Source of the DNA: [Clostridium] leptum DSM 753
GTDB lineage: Bacteria > Bacillota > Clostridia > Oscillospirales > Acutalibacteraceae
Direction: 5' to 3'
DNA length: 64,000 nt
NCBI GenBank assembly: GCA_000154345.1
Contig: DS480344.1
Span: 1 to 64,000, forward strand
In this document: in pieces, positions 1 to 8,355 of the stretch
Position numbering within the stretch: position 1 is the stretch's first letter
Layout of the letters: each line of letters opens with the position of its first letter
Notes under the pieces: generated by a model
What the model was told of the DNA's origin: nothing
Databases searched by the model: none
The model's input: only the letters and a program-made list of their open reading frames with translations
Translations under genes and position numbers: made by a program

Positions 1-174
1 CCCGCAGGAGAGGAAGAAGATTACATTGTGGAGAACAACTGGGACGAAACCGAAGATGGAGAAGATGAGGACGGAACCCAGGAATCAGACATAGAGGATC
101 AGGATGAGGAAGCCGGGACTGACAACGCCGATGAACCCGACGAATTATCCGATACAGAAGAAATCTGCATATAA
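1..174 (+). CDS. C-terminal end of an unidentified acidic protein (partial)
   Basis: The first 57 codons of the window are the 3' end of a gene that begins outside it; the stop is TAA at 172-174. The visible tail is dominated by Asp and Glu with scattered Thr/Ser, so it is probably disordered. No domain, membrane segment or motif can be read from it. A hairpin terminator follows about 20 bases later, which suggests this is the last gene of its transcript. The protein cannot be named from this fragment. Confidence 0.7.
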   Translation, partial: PAGEEEDYIVENNWDETEDGEDEDGTQESDIEDQDEEAGTDNADEPDELSDTEEICI

Positions 175-194
175 TCACGAAACAAAGCCAATCA

Positions 195-230
195 CCCCGC
201 AGGGACCACAGCGCCTTGCGGGGCTTTTCC
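195..230 (+). terminator. Rho-independent terminator
   Basis: CCCCGCA and TTGCGGGG form a GC-rich stem around a short loop, followed by CTTTTCC. It lies just after the stop of the partial acidic gene and before the gene at 316. Confidence 0.65.
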
Positions 231-315
231 AAAGATATTTCTGAGAAACAATTGAAGAAATCTGGTTTCCTATTAGGGAAAAACAGCCAGTTTCATTCAA
301 GCGAAAGGAGCCCTC

Positions 316-864
316 ATGCGAAAAGAAATCTACAAAGTAAAATGCCCACAGCATATCGTGTTTGGCGATCCGATGTATTTTGAGCGGTTTAGAGGAAATG
401 AACTTAACCGCCTTACCGTGGACTATAGGCCATCAAAATACTTTGACGCAGCCAGGCTTGTGCTGAAGGAAGAACCGAACCATGAACTCTCTGAATATGT
501 GAACCGGAGCATAACGCTTTACGCCGCCCCGCGCCAGACCATAGAGGTCTATGCCGGCGAGCAAATATATACTTTCCAAAAAATATCGGCAAAAAATATT
601 GGTGTAGACACTGCCAGGTATTACCTGAACATCGACGGGCGGAAAGCTGAAATCAAAACGGGCGGAGACGGATGGTGGGGCCGGTTCGAAGAATACTACC
701 GGGAGGCCGGAAAGGACCGCCTTTCCGACGCCGTTGTCCTGACCATAGCCATGCCGGAGGAATACGACTTTGAAGGGATGAAGGAGCTGGCTGGATACTT
801 TTTTGAAGATTTGCAGCCGATTTCCCCTCAAAAGCAGCAGAAAAGAGAAATGCCTGCCCGTTGA
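316..864 (+). CDS. Hypothetical ICE accessory protein, 182 aa
   Basis: The ATG is preceded by GAAAGGAG at a normal distance. I do not recognise the family. The protein is mixed alpha/beta in composition, soluble, with no signal peptide, and has an aromatic GDGWWGRFEEYY patch near residues 116-128. It ends in a basic tail (QKQQKREMPAR), a pattern shared by many other small proteins of this element. The next full-length gene is a DNA methyltransferase after a terminator-like hairpin. Cytosolic accessory function is inferred from context only. Confidence 0.75.
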   Translation: MRKEIYKVKCPQHIVFGDPMYFERFRGNELNRLTVDYRPSKYFDAARLVLKEEPNHELSEYVNRSITLYAAPRQTIEVYAGEQIYTFQKISAKNIGVDTARYYLNIDGRKAEIKTGGDGWWGRFEEYYREAGKDRLSDAVVLTIAMPEEYDFEGMKELAGYFFEDLQPISPQKQQKREMPAR

Positions 865-867
865 GAA

Positions 868-972
868 TTGGTTTCTCATGGAAACAGGAATAAGAGGACC
901 AGGCTGGGAAAACCGAACCTGAAAGCGATGCTGAAGAAGCTTACGCATAAAACAGCCCGCAGGAAACTGTAG
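868..972 (+). other. In-frame basic extension after the 862 stop (possible 34-aa ORF)
   Basis: Directly after the TGA of the preceding gene, in the same frame, the sequence stays open for 35 codons and reads as a very basic, protein-like stretch (for example NRNKRTRLGKPNLKAMLKK) before TAG at 970. It could be a TTG-started small peptide, a stop-codon readthrough tail, or a nonsense mutation that shortened the upstream gene. No separate ribosome binding site is visible, so I treat it as a note rather than a gene. Confidence 0.2.
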
Positions 973-983
973 GCTGTTTTCCC
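949..983 (+). terminator. Hairpin terminator
   Basis: A perfect 9-bp inverted repeat, AAAACAGCC and GGCTGTTTT (949-957 and 972-980), with the T-rich end of the stem followed by CCC. It separates the 316 gene from the methyltransferase unit. Confidence 0.6.
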
Positions 984-1014
984 ATAGGTTTCAATCCACT
1001 AAGCGAAAGGGGGA

Positions 1015-1068
1015 ATGCCCATTGGCGGATTAAAAAAGCAAATGAAAAGAATTAAAAAAGGGGCGTGA
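1015..1068 (+). CDS. Possible 17-aa leader peptide overlapping the methyltransferase start
   Basis: An ATG right after AAAGGGGG opens a 17-codon basic peptide (MPIGGLKKQMKRIKKGA) whose TGA overlaps the GTG start of the methyltransferase as GTGA. The methyltransferase has only a weak site of its own, so translation of this leader could re-initiate on it. Coding status is uncertain because the ribosome binding site touches the ATG. Confidence 0.3.
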   Translation: MPIGGLKKQMKRIKKGA

Positions 1069-2204
1069 GACAGAAAACCATACGGTATTTAGACCTGTTC
1101 TCAGGAATCGGAGGATTCCGTGAAGGACTCACCCAGGCCGGAGGATTCACCTGCGCGGGACACTGCGAGATCGATCAGCACGCCGACCGCAGCTACCGGG
1201 CGCTGTTTGATACTGAAGGAGAGTGGTTTTGTGACGATATCCGAAAAGCAGACCCCGAAGAACTGCCGGACGTTGAACTTCTCTGCGGAGGATTTCCCTG
1301 CCAGGCTTTTTCAATTGCTGGAAACCGTGGAGGATTCGACGATCCAAGAGGTACCCTGTTCTTTGAAATTGCCCGGCTGACTGCGGCAAAAAGACCTGCG
1401 TATCTGCTGCTTGAAAACGTACCCGGACTGCTTAACCATGACGGGGGCCGGACGTTTGCGGCCATCCTCCATGCGCTGGACGGACTGGGGTATTTTGTGG
1501 AATGGCAGGTGCTTAACAGCAAAGATTTTGGGGTCCCCCAATCCCGAAAAAGGGTGTATCTTATCGGATATCTTGATAAGCGATGCAGAGGAAAAATATT
1601 TCCTTTCACCGAAACAGCAGGAACGCCTCTTATCCAAATCCGCCCCGGAGCCCAGGGGGAACGGGTCTACTCCCCGGAAGGAGTAAGCTGTACCCTCACG
1701 GCGCAGCCAGGCGGCTTCGGCGGGAAAACCGGCTTGTATGAAGTGGGCCTGCCCATCAAGGAGAACACCAAAAAGGGATATGCCATGGCGTATCCCGGCG
1801 ACAGCATCGACCTGGCATATTCCACCACCAATACCCGCCGCGGCAGGGTTGGGCGAAAGATCGCCCATACCCTCACGGCTGACGGGAATCAGGGAGTCCT
1901 GTGCTTTGTGGATATGAACGAGGACCCGGAATTTACGGGAAATGCCCGATGCCTCACCGCCAAGCAGAATGGTGGAATTCGCAGCCATAAGGGGGAAGCT
2001 TCCGGGGTATGGGATGGAAAGCGCATCCGCCGTCTGACACCAAGGGAATGCCTGCGGCTGCAGGGCTGGAAAGATGAAAGGATCGATAAGGTGATCCCTC
2101 TTCAATCCGACGCTCAGCTTTACAAGCAGGCGGGCAACGGCGTGACCGTGAATGTGGTGGAAGCCATCGGCAGGCGGCTGGCGGAAGCCCATTTTCAAGG
2201 CTAG
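1065..2204 (+). CDS. DNA (cytosine-5) methyltransferase
   Basis: Transfers a methyl group from S-adenosylmethionine to C5 of cytosine in a specific DNA sequence. All main motifs are present in family order: SAM-binding DLFSGIGG at residues 10-17, catalytic GGFPCQAFS with Cys79, ENVPG near residue 118, QSRKR, and a C-terminal GNGVTVNVVEAIGRRL (motif X). The length of 379 aa is normal for a stand-alone enzyme. The GTG start overlaps a short upstream ORF. No restriction endonuclease is adjacent, so an orphan methylase protecting the ICE from host restriction during entry is the likeliest role. The target sequence cannot be read from the gene. Confidence 0.93.
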   Translation: MRQKTIRYLDLFSGIGGFREGLTQAGGFTCAGHCEIDQHADRSYRALFDTEGEWFCDDIRKADPEELPDVELLCGGFPCQAFSIAGNRGGFDDPRGTLFFEIARLTAAKRPAYLLLENVPGLLNHDGGRTFAAILHALDGLGYFVEWQVLNSKDFGVPQSRKRVYLIGYLDKRCRGKIFPFTETAGTPLIQIRPGAQGERVYSPEGVSCTLTAQPGGFGGKTGLYEVGLPIKENTKKGYAMAYPGDSIDLAYSTTNTRRGRVGRKIAHTLTADGNQGVLCFVDMNEDPEFTGNARCLTAKQNGGIRSHKGEASGVWDGKRIRRLTPRECLRLQGWKDERIDKVIPLQSDAQLYKQAGNGVTVNVVEAIGRRLAEAHFQG

Positions 2205-2239
2205 AAAGCAAAAAAGTTTCCTGCCGGGCTCAGATTTGT

Positions 2240-2247
2240 GGTATACT
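2240..2247 (+). promoter_or_regulatory. Extended -10 promoter for the Fic gene
   Basis: TGGTATACT fits a TGn extended -10 element about 30 bases before the Fic start. No good -35 box is visible at the expected distance, which is usual for extended -10 promoters. Confidence 0.45.
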
Positions 2248-2277
2248 ATTGTCAGAACAGAAAGAAGGTGAGCCGCC

Positions 2278-3063
2278 ATGGCCGGTTATGCTGAAACAGT
2301 CGCCTATTGGCAGTCTTTCCCCATAAAAACAGTGAGCGATTTAGAACAGCGGCTGGATAACTTCCGGGTCCTGTTTGCCTATCACTCCGGGAAAATTGAA
2401 AACGAGGAAATCACCCTCCACGATACCCGTGAGATCTTCGAAAACGGGAAGGTGCTGAACTACACCGGAAGCCCCCGGGCGATTTTCGAGCAGCAGAACC
2501 AAAAGCTGTGCTATGAATTTCTGAAGGAGAAGATCGCGGCCAAGGAACCCTTAACCCAGGAATTGGTTCTGGAGGTCCACCGCATCCTTACCAGCGGAAC
2601 CTACGATGAACGCAGATTCCTGGAAAACGGGGAACGGCCCGGCGAATACAAAAAGCATGATTACATTACCGGGAGAAACGAAGTGGGAGCCCCGGCAGAC
2701 CGTGTGGCGGAGGACATGGCCGATCTGCTGGAGGAAGTCAGCGAATACCATGGAACGGACGTGATCCGAGCAGGAGCGTACTTCCACGCGGTATTGGAGA
2801 ATATCCACCCATTTTCTGACGGGAACGGCAGAACCGGCCGGACCTTGCTGAACTATTATCTCATGACCCATAACCACCCGCCGCTGATCGTGTATGACCA
2901 GGACAAGAGGCTGTATTACGAGTGCCTGGAAAAATACGACGCGGAGGAAACCATCGCTCCCCTTACCGAGTTTTTGAAGTATGAAACGGAGAAAACCTGG
3001 GAGAAAACCCTGGAACGGGGAGAAAGAGAAAACCGGAGAAAAGGTCTGGAGGAAATCCGGTAA
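2278..3063 (+). CDS. Fic-family AMP-transferase with N-terminal inhibitory helix
   Basis: Fic proteins usually move AMP from ATP to a hydroxyl side chain of a target protein. The core motif HPFSDGNGRTGR is intact, with the catalytic His at residue 177. An N-terminal SGKIEN (residues 37-42) fits the [S/T]xxxE[G/N] inhibitory motif, so this is a self-inhibited (class II type) Fic protein that needs no separate antitoxin. The length of 261 aa is normal. The start follows AGAAGGTGAG. It has its own extended -10 promoter and a strong terminator behind it, so it is a single-gene unit. Target and effect are unknown; a role in ICE maintenance or host-cell modulation is inference. Confidence 0.9.
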   Translation: MAGYAETVAYWQSFPIKTVSDLEQRLDNFRVLFAYHSGKIENEEITLHDTREIFENGKVLNYTGSPRAIFEQQNQKLCYEFLKEKIAAKEPLTQELVLEVHRILTSGTYDERRFLENGERPGEYKKHDYITGRNEVGAPADRVAEDMADLLEEVSEYHGTDVIRAGAYFHAVLENIHPFSDGNGRTGRTLLNYYLMTHNHPPLIVYDQDKRLYYECLEKYDAEETIAPLTEFLKYETEKTWEKTLERGERENRRKGLEEIR

Positions 3064-3094
3064 AGAAGAACGAAAACAGAATAGAACCATCAGA

Positions 3095-3140
3095 CCACCC
3101 CCTGGGACAGAGCGAGCCTCTGCCCCAGGGGGCTTTTTTT
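3095..3140 (+). terminator. Strong rho-independent terminator
   Basis: The arms CCCCCTGGG and CCCAGGGGG, with an inner AGAG/CTCT pairing, are followed by CTTTTTTT. It ends the Fic transcript; the adhesin gene starts 26 bases later. Confidence 0.85.
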
Positions 3141-3165
3141 GTTTGCCGTAAAAGGAGGATTCAAA

Positions 3166-6100
3166 ATGAAGAAGCATTTCAAAAGGCCCCTTTCCCTATT
3201 GCTGGCGATCCTGCTCTGTATCGGAATGCTGCCGGTCAGCGCCAGCGCCGCGGATCTCACCGGCTCTATGTCCATGATCGACATTAAGGGCAGGGACCAC
3301 GCTTTGAGCAGCAGCCTGCCCGCCCCATTCGGCGGGTACGCCAGCGAGAAATACACCATGCTGCGGATCACCGATTCCAGTACCGGCGCGACGAAAACCG
3401 CTTACTGCCTGGAATTGGGAATCTCCACATATTATCAGGAGCAGTATCAGCCCTCCGCCGACTACCCTCAGTTTTCCCAGGAGCAGAAGGAGCTCATCAA
3501 CGCCGTATTGACCCTGGGATATAACACGGATACAGGGACCAAGTACGGAGGAAGCCCGGAGGACGAATACATCGCCACCCAAATCCTCGTATGGCTGATT
3601 GCCCATAAGCAGCTGGGAACGCAGTATGAAAACCAGATCGTGTCGGAATTCACCGTCAACAGCCCTGGGGCGAAAGCCGTATTCACCAAGCTGAGAAAGG
3701 CGGTCATGGATTACCGGACGATCCCGTCCTTTGCCTGTGAGGATTCCAAATACGCCTCTTCCCATACTTATGAGCTAAAATACAATGCCCAGACCGGAAA
3801 GTACGAAACTACCCTGACCGACAGCAACGGGGTGCTGTCTGAATTCAGCTTTTCCCAGCCGGGAGTCAGCTTTGCCAGGACGGGAAACCAGCTGAAAATC
3901 TCCTCAGAGAAAACCAGCTTTTCCACTGTCAGCGGAGAGAAAAAGCTGCCCTCGTCCATAGCCGGGGTTGTGAAAGGCGCCTCCCGGTACTGGCTGAACG
4001 AGCATTACCAGAATGTAGTCACCTTTGAGGTGGGCGGAGAGCCCCTGCCGGTCAAGGCGTATTTTGGGCTGGAGGTCAAAGCCGGGGATTTAAAGATAGT
4101 CAAGACCTCTGAGGATGGGAAAGTCTCCGGCCTCCCCTTCCACATTTCCGGCAGCGGCGTGGAAAAGGACGTTTCCACCGGATCGGATGGGACCGTCCAA
4201 ACCAATAACCTCCCGGCAGGAACCTACACCGTAACGGAAAAGACGCCGGGCCAGTATGTCCAGCCTCAGTCCCAGAGGGTGACGGTTTCGCCGGGAAAGA
4301 CCTCTGTTGCAGCCTTTCACAACACCCTGAAAAAATTCCGGGCAGAGCTGCGGAAAACAGATTCCGCCGCGGGAACAGCCCAGGGGGATTCCACTCTGGA
4401 CGGAGCCGTGTACGGCCTTTATCAAAACGGCGCGCTGCTGGATACCTATACCACAGCAAACGGCGGGAAATTCACGACCAGGTATTATCCCTGCGGCTCC
4501 GGGTATACCATGCGGGAGATTTCCCCCAGCGAGGGGTACCTGCTGGACGAAACCGTTTATCCCATAGGCGCGGAGCCGGGGAATTTTACCCTGGAAAACA
4601 ACAGCATCCCTCTGACTGTGACAGAGGACTCTGTCATGGGCTCCATCGCCATCACCAAGCATACCGACCAGCCGGCGGAGGGAGGCGGCTCCGATCAGAT
4701 CGAGCAGCCGGAACAGGGAGCGCAGTTCCAGGTTTACTTGACCAGCGCAGGCAGCTATGAAAACGCGAAGGAAACCGAGCGTGACGTCCTGCTCACAAAT
4801 GAATACGGCTTCGGCCAATCCAAGAACCTGCCCTACGGAAAATATACGGTCCGCCAGACCTCCGGTGCGGAAGGGCAGAAGCTTGCGCCGGATTTTACAG
4901 TATCCATTTCCGAGCATGGCAGGACCTATTATTTCATTCTGAACAACCCCTCCTTTACTTCCCGGCTTAAATTCCAGAAGAAGGACGCGGAAACCGGAAA
5001 GATCATTCCTCTGGCCGGGACCGCGGTCAAAATCCTCAATACCGATACCGGGAAATGGGTGACCCAGCACATCAGCTACCCCAGCCCCATAGACCTGGAT
5101 ACCTTTATCACTGACAGTACAGGGACCCTGATGCTGCCGGAAGAAATCAGAGCCGGAAATTACGCCCTGTATGAACAGCAGAGTCCATGGGGATACGTTC
5201 TCGACAGGGAACCGGTTTGCTTTTCTGTAGAGGAAACGGAAGAAACCGTGGTGGTGGAAAAATACAACGCCCCGCAGAAAGGGACCATCACCGTCACCAA
5301 AGAGGGCGGGGTGTTCAGCCATGTCACGGAAGCAGGCGGGATTTACCAGCCTCAATACGAGACAAAGGGTCTGCCGAATGCGGTTTATGACATCACGGCG
5401 CTGGAGGATATTGTCACGCCGGATGGGACAATCCGGGCGAAAGCCGGAGAAGTGGTGGATACCCTGACAACCGGAAGCAAAGGAACCGATACGTCGGAGC
5501 CCTTGTATTTAGGCCGCTATCAAGTTTTGGAACGGAATGCGCCGGAGGGCATGGTGCTCGATCCAGAGCCAAAGGAAGTGGTTTTGTCCTACGCGGGACA
5601 GGAAGTCTCCGTCACGAACACCGGCGTCAGCTTTTCCAATGAGCGCCAGAAGGTAGAGATCAGCCTCAAAAAGCTGCTGGAGCAAAACAAAACCTTTGAA
5701 ATTGGCGGAAATGAGGAATGGAAGAACGTCTCCTTTGGCCTGTTCGTTTCGGAAAAGCTGACCGCAGCGGATGGCACCGCAATTCCTGAAAACGGACTTT
5801 TGGAAACCATCGGCCTTGACGAAGGCGGAAACTCTGTATTTCAAACCGATGTGCCCTGCGGGGCCGCGCTTTATGTGCAGGAGCTGGAAACCGATGAGCA
5901 CTATGTTTTAAGCGGCGAGAAGTATCCGGTGGCATTCGAGTATGCCGGACAGGATACCGCCAAAGTCGAAATTAAAGTGAACGGCGGGGAACCCATTGAA
6001 AACAACCTCAAGTATGGAAAGATTTCCGGCTGGAAGGTGGATCAGGACGGCTTTGGCTTAGGCGGCTCGAAAATCGGTCTGTTCCGCGCCGGCGAAACCG

Positions 6101-7020
6101 AATTCACTGAGGAAACCGCCCTCATGGTGACGGAAAGCAATCCTATCGGTTACTTTGAATTTAACAAAGTGCCCGCGGGAAGCTGGGAAATCCATGAGAT
6201 CGCCCCGCCCAAAGCCTTTGTGTTAAACGAGGAAAGCTTCCCGGCGGAGATCACGGAAGATGGGGAAACCATTGAAATCACCATTCAGAACCAAATTATC
6301 AGGGGTACGGTAGAAACCACTAAGGCGGACGCCGACTACCCGGAAAACAAGCTGACCGGGGCCCTTTTTGAAGTATACGCCGATGTGGACAGCAACGGAG
6401 AATTTAACCCGGATATTGACCTGCTGGCGGGAGAACTGGCGGAATCCGATCCGGGCCATTATCAGCTAAAGGATTTGGTATATGGCGGTTACTTCCTGCA
6501 CGAACAGAAAGCGCCGGAATTTTTCGAGAAAGACGATGGGTATTATCCCTTTTCCATTACCGAAAACGGGGCCGTCGTGCGGGTGGAAACAAAAGCCGGC
6601 GCTGGCTTTTTAAACCAAGCCCAGACCGGGACTCTGAAAATTGTTAAAACAGCGGACGATGATAAAATTGCGGACCGGAAGTTCTTAGTCACAGGGACCG
6701 CCTATGCAGGCGGCGAGTATGAGCAGGAATTTCAGACCGATGAGAAAGGAGAAATCAGCGTCACCCTCCGGGTGGGGAAATACACGGTGTCCGAGCTGCC
6801 GGGAGAGGACGCCGCGGCATACGAACTCCCCAGCGGCCAGACAGTAGAAATCAAGGCGGGAGAAACCGTTACTGTGGCGATGCACAACCGATTGATCCCG
6901 AAAGAGATCCCCAAGACCGGGGATCTGCCCTGGCTTCCCTGGACCATCGGAGGCGCGGCTGTTTTATCCCTGGGCGGGCTGGGGCTTCTGCTTGCCCTGC
7001 GGAGAAGAAAGAAACGATAA
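3166..7020 (+). CDS. Sortase-anchored thioester adhesin with repeated SpaA/Cna-B domains
   Basis: A cell-wall surface protein of 1284 aa. An N-terminal signal peptide (residues 1-29, ending VSASAA) precedes a TQXA-type thioester domain: Cys81 in TAYCLELG and the TQ pair at 138-139 in IATQILVW would form the internal thioester. About nine SpaA/Cna-B prealbumin-like domains follow, each closing with a Y-x-v-x-E turn such as YTMREISPSEGY or YALYEQQSPWGY. The C-terminus has the sortase signal IPKTG, a hydrophobic helix and RRRKKR. The ATG at 3166 has AAAGGAGG ahead of it. Thioester adhesins bind host or neighbour-cell surfaces covalently. Here the protein may help mating-pair contact, which is inference from its place in the ICE. 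Confidence 0.92.
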   Translation: MKKHFKRPLSLLLAILLCIGMLPVSASAADLTGSMSMIDIKGRDHALSSSLPAPFGGYASEKYTMLRITDSSTGATKTAYCLELGISTYYQEQYQPSADYPQFSQEQKELINAVLTLGYNTDTGTKYGGSPEDEYIATQILVWLIAHKQLGTQYENQIVSEFTVNSPGAKAVFTKLRKAVMDYRTIPSFACEDSKYASSHTYELKYNAQTGKYETTLTDSNGVLSEFSFSQPGVSFARTGNQLKISSEKTSFSTVSGEKKLPSSIAGVVKGASRYWLNEHYQNVVTFEVGGEPLPVKAYFGLEVKAGDLKIVKTSEDGKVSGLPFHISGSGVEKDVSTGSDGTVQTNNLPAGTYTVTEKTPGQYVQPQSQRVTVSPGKTSVAAFHNTLKKFRAELRKTDSAAGTAQGDSTLDGAVYGLYQNGALLDTYTTANGGKFTTRYYPCGSGYTMREISPSEGYLLDETVYPIGAEPGNFTLENNSIPLTVTEDSVMGSIAITKHTDQPAEGGGSDQIEQPEQGAQFQVYLTSAGSYENAKETERDVLLTNEYGFGQSKNLPYGKYTVRQTSGAEGQKLAPDFTVSISEHGRTYYFILNNPSFTSRLKFQKKDAETGKIIPLAGTAVKILNTDTGKWVTQHISYPSPIDLDTFITDSTGTLMLPEEIRAGNYALYEQQSPWGYVLDREPVCFSVEETEETVVVEKYNAPQKGTITVTKEGGVFSHVTEAGGIYQPQYETKGLPNAVYDITALEDIVTPDGTIRAKAGEVVDTLTTGSKGTDTSEPLYLGRYQVLERNAPEGMVLDPEPKEVVLSYAGQEVSVTNTGVSFSNERQKVEISLKKLLEQNKTFEIGGNEEWKNVSFGLFVSEKLTAADGTAIPENGLLETIGLDEGGNSVFQTDVPCGAALYVQELETDEHYVLSGEKYPVAFEYAGQDTAKVEIKVNGGEPIENNLKYGKISGWKVDQDGFGLGGSKIGLFRAGETEFTEETALMVTESNPIGYFEFNKVPAGSWEIHEIAPPKAFVLNEESFPAEITEDGETIEITIQNQIIRGTVETTKADADYPENKLTGALFEVYADVDSNGEFNPDIDLLAGELAESDPGHYQLKDLVYGGYFLHEQKAPEFFEKDDGYYPFSITENGAVVRVETKAGAGFLNQAQTGTLKIVKTADDDKIADRKFLVTGTAYAGGEYEQEFQTDEKGEISVTLRVGKYTVSELPGEDAAAYELPSGQTVEIKAGETVTVAMHNRLIPKEIPKTGDLPWLPWTIGGAAVLSLGGLGLLLALRRRKKR

Positions 7021-7045
7021 AACCAGAGAGGAAAGGAAAAGAAAA

Positions 7046-7138
7046 ATGGATACCAAAGCCATCCTATTAATTATTTTATGCGCCGTCATTTTAGGCGGCC
7101 TTGTGTTCCTGCACATTCGAAACCGCAGGAGGAAATGA
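7046..7138 (+). CDS. 30-aa single-pass membrane peptide
   Basis: An ATG after AGAGGAAAGG opens 30 codons: a short N-terminus, one hydrophobic helix (ILLIILCAVILGGLVFL) and a basic end (RNRRRK). It starts 26 bases after the adhesin stop and precedes the terminator, so the two are co-transcribed. The positive-inside rule puts the C-terminus in the cytosol. Function is unknown; an accessory role in display of the adhesin is possible. Confidence 0.6.
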   Translation: MDTKAILLIILCAVILGGLVFLHIRNRRRK

Positions 7139-7143
7139 GAAAA

Positions 7144-7180
7144 CTGGGCGGAGCGCCGCAGAGCGCCCCGCCCATATTTT
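7144..7180 (+). terminator. Rho-independent terminator
   Basis: TGGGCGGAGCGC and GCGCCCCGCCCA form a 12-position stem with one mismatch, followed by TATTTTATT. It ends the adhesin plus small-peptide transcript. Confidence 0.8.
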
Positions 7181-7199
7181 ATTGCACAGGAGGGATCGC

Positions 7200-7442
7200 T
7201 TGAAAACCGGATTATTGGAAGATTTAGCGGAACAGCACGGAACCTTTATCTCCAACCTGCGGCTGCAGCCCGCGCTGAAGTGGGAAGCTTTGGGGGACCT
7301 ATATCGTATGGAGACGAAAGAGCAGTACCCCTTAAAGGAATGGGAGGAAGCCGTATCCTACCTGCTGGGCTGCCAGGTGCGTTTTGAAAGCTACGAAGCA
7401 GTCAGGCAAAGCCTGAAGCCCTTTTCCCTGTCCATGAGGTGA
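7200..7442 (+). CDS. Hypothetical ICE protein, 80 aa
   Basis: TTG start eight bases after AGGAGGG. The protein is short, helical and soluble (MKTGLLEDLAEQHG onward), ending in an Arg. It is not a family I can name. It sits four bases before the DUF3846 gene and is clearly in the same operon. Upstream ATGs in this frame fall inside the small membrane peptide and terminator, so the TTG is preferred. Confidence 0.7.
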   Translation: MKTGLLEDLAEQHGTFISNLRLQPALKWEALGDLYRMETKEQYPLKEWEEAVSYLLGCQVRFESYEAVRQSLKPFSLSMR

Positions 7443-7446
7443 GCGG

Positions 7447-7872
7447 ATGAAAATATTATTTGTCGAGCCGGGCAAAGAAGCCCAGCCTGCTGAAATCCAG
7501 GGAGACCTGAAAGAGATGCAGGCGATAGTTGGCGGACGAATCGAGGCGCTTTATCCCTGGGCGGACCCGGTGGCCCTAATCTGTAATGACGAGGGAAAGC
7601 TTTTAAGACTGCCCCTGAACCGGATGCTGGAGGATTATGACGTGATTGCGGGGAATTTCTTTATCTGCGGGATTGAGGGAGACGAATTTGTCAGCCTTTC
7701 CGACCCGCTGATGATTAAATACCAGAAAAAGTTCCGATACCCGGAGCTTATCGGTAACAGTCCCATGGGCCTGTTCGCGCAGAAATGCTCCGAGCAGACA
7801 TACCAGCGAATCCAGGAGGAATTAAAACACCCTCCCGAAAGGCCGAAGGATAAATCCGCCCCGGAACGATAG
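7447..7872 (+). CDS. DUF3846 domain protein
   Basis: A 141-aa protein with the typical DUF3846 layout: an N-terminal strand (MKILFVEPG), the core AIVGGRIEALYPWADPVALICNDEGK, then LNRMLEDYDVIAGNFFICG near residues 55-80. The family is widespread in phages, plasmids and ICEs of Firmicutes and has no established function. The tail HPPERPKDKSAPER is basic and proline-rich, like the tails of several other proteins here. The stop is followed at once by GAAAGGAGAA, the site for the next gene. Confidence 0.8.
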   Translation: MKILFVEPGKEAQPAEIQGDLKEMQAIVGGRIEALYPWADPVALICNDEGKLLRLPLNRMLEDYDVIAGNFFICGIEGDEFVSLSDPLMIKYQKKFRYPELIGNSPMGLFAQKCSEQTYQRIQEELKHPPERPKDKSAPER

Positions 7873-7888
7873 AAAGGAGAAAGCACCA

Positions 7889-8329
7889 CTGCTCACAATA
7901 CGTCCTATTACCCTAAAGGAAGCACAGTCCTTTGTTGAGAAGAATCACCGGCATAATATTCCGCCAATCGGAGGAAAATTCTCCATATCCTGCTGGGACG
8001 GGGAAAGGCTATGCGGTGCAGCTATTTGTGGAAGGCCGGTAGCCAGAAGGCTGGATGATGGAAAAACACTGGAGATTTACCGCAACTGCACAGACGGCAC
8101 GCCCAATGTCTGCAGCAAGCTGTACGGAGCCTGTCTGCGAATCGCAAAAAACATGGGATATCAAAGAGTTGTAACCTACAGCCTGGCGTCAGAAAATGGG
8201 GCAAGCCTGCGCGCGAGCAATTTCCTATGTGAAGGAGCAGCCGGAGGACCAAGCTGGACCGGCCAAAGGCGGCGGGATTATTATATATCCCCGCCGGAAA
8301 AGAAAATCCGCTGGTCCGTATATTTTTAA
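7889..8329 (+). CDS. XF1762 family protein (GNAT-like), CTG start
   Basis: The 146-aa product matches the XF1762 family from end to end: LTIRPITLKEAQSFVEKNHRH, FSISCWDGERLCGAAICGRP, then ASNFLCEGAAGG and YYISPPEKKIRW. The family is related to N-acetyltransferases, is common on mobile elements, and has no proven substrate. No ATG, GTG or TTG gives this N-terminus. The CTG at 7889 lies eight bases after AAAGGAGA and aligns with the ATG of relatives, so a CTG start is proposed. The preceding gene ends 17 bases upstream and the SAM synthetase follows, so this is an operon gene. Confidence 0.85.
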   Translation: MLTIRPITLKEAQSFVEKNHRHNIPPIGGKFSISCWDGERLCGAAICGRPVARRLDDGKTLEIYRNCTDGTPNVCSKLYGACLRIAKNMGYQRVVTYSLASENGASLRASNFLCEGAAGGPSWTGQRRRDYYISPPEKKIRWSVYF

Positions 8330-8355
8330 ACCTAGAAAGAGGAAGGGAGAATGCC

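Noticed and set aside
1311..2279. Minus-strand open frame of 322 codons
   Set aside because: It lies fully opposite the cytosine methyltransferase, whose motifs are all intact; the antisense frame has no recognisable domain or start signal.
4090..5355. Long open frame of 421 codons on the minus strand
   Set aside because: It is antisense to the adhesin gene, has no ribosome binding site and shows low-complexity Gly/Arg-rich composition caused by the codon pattern of the plus strand.
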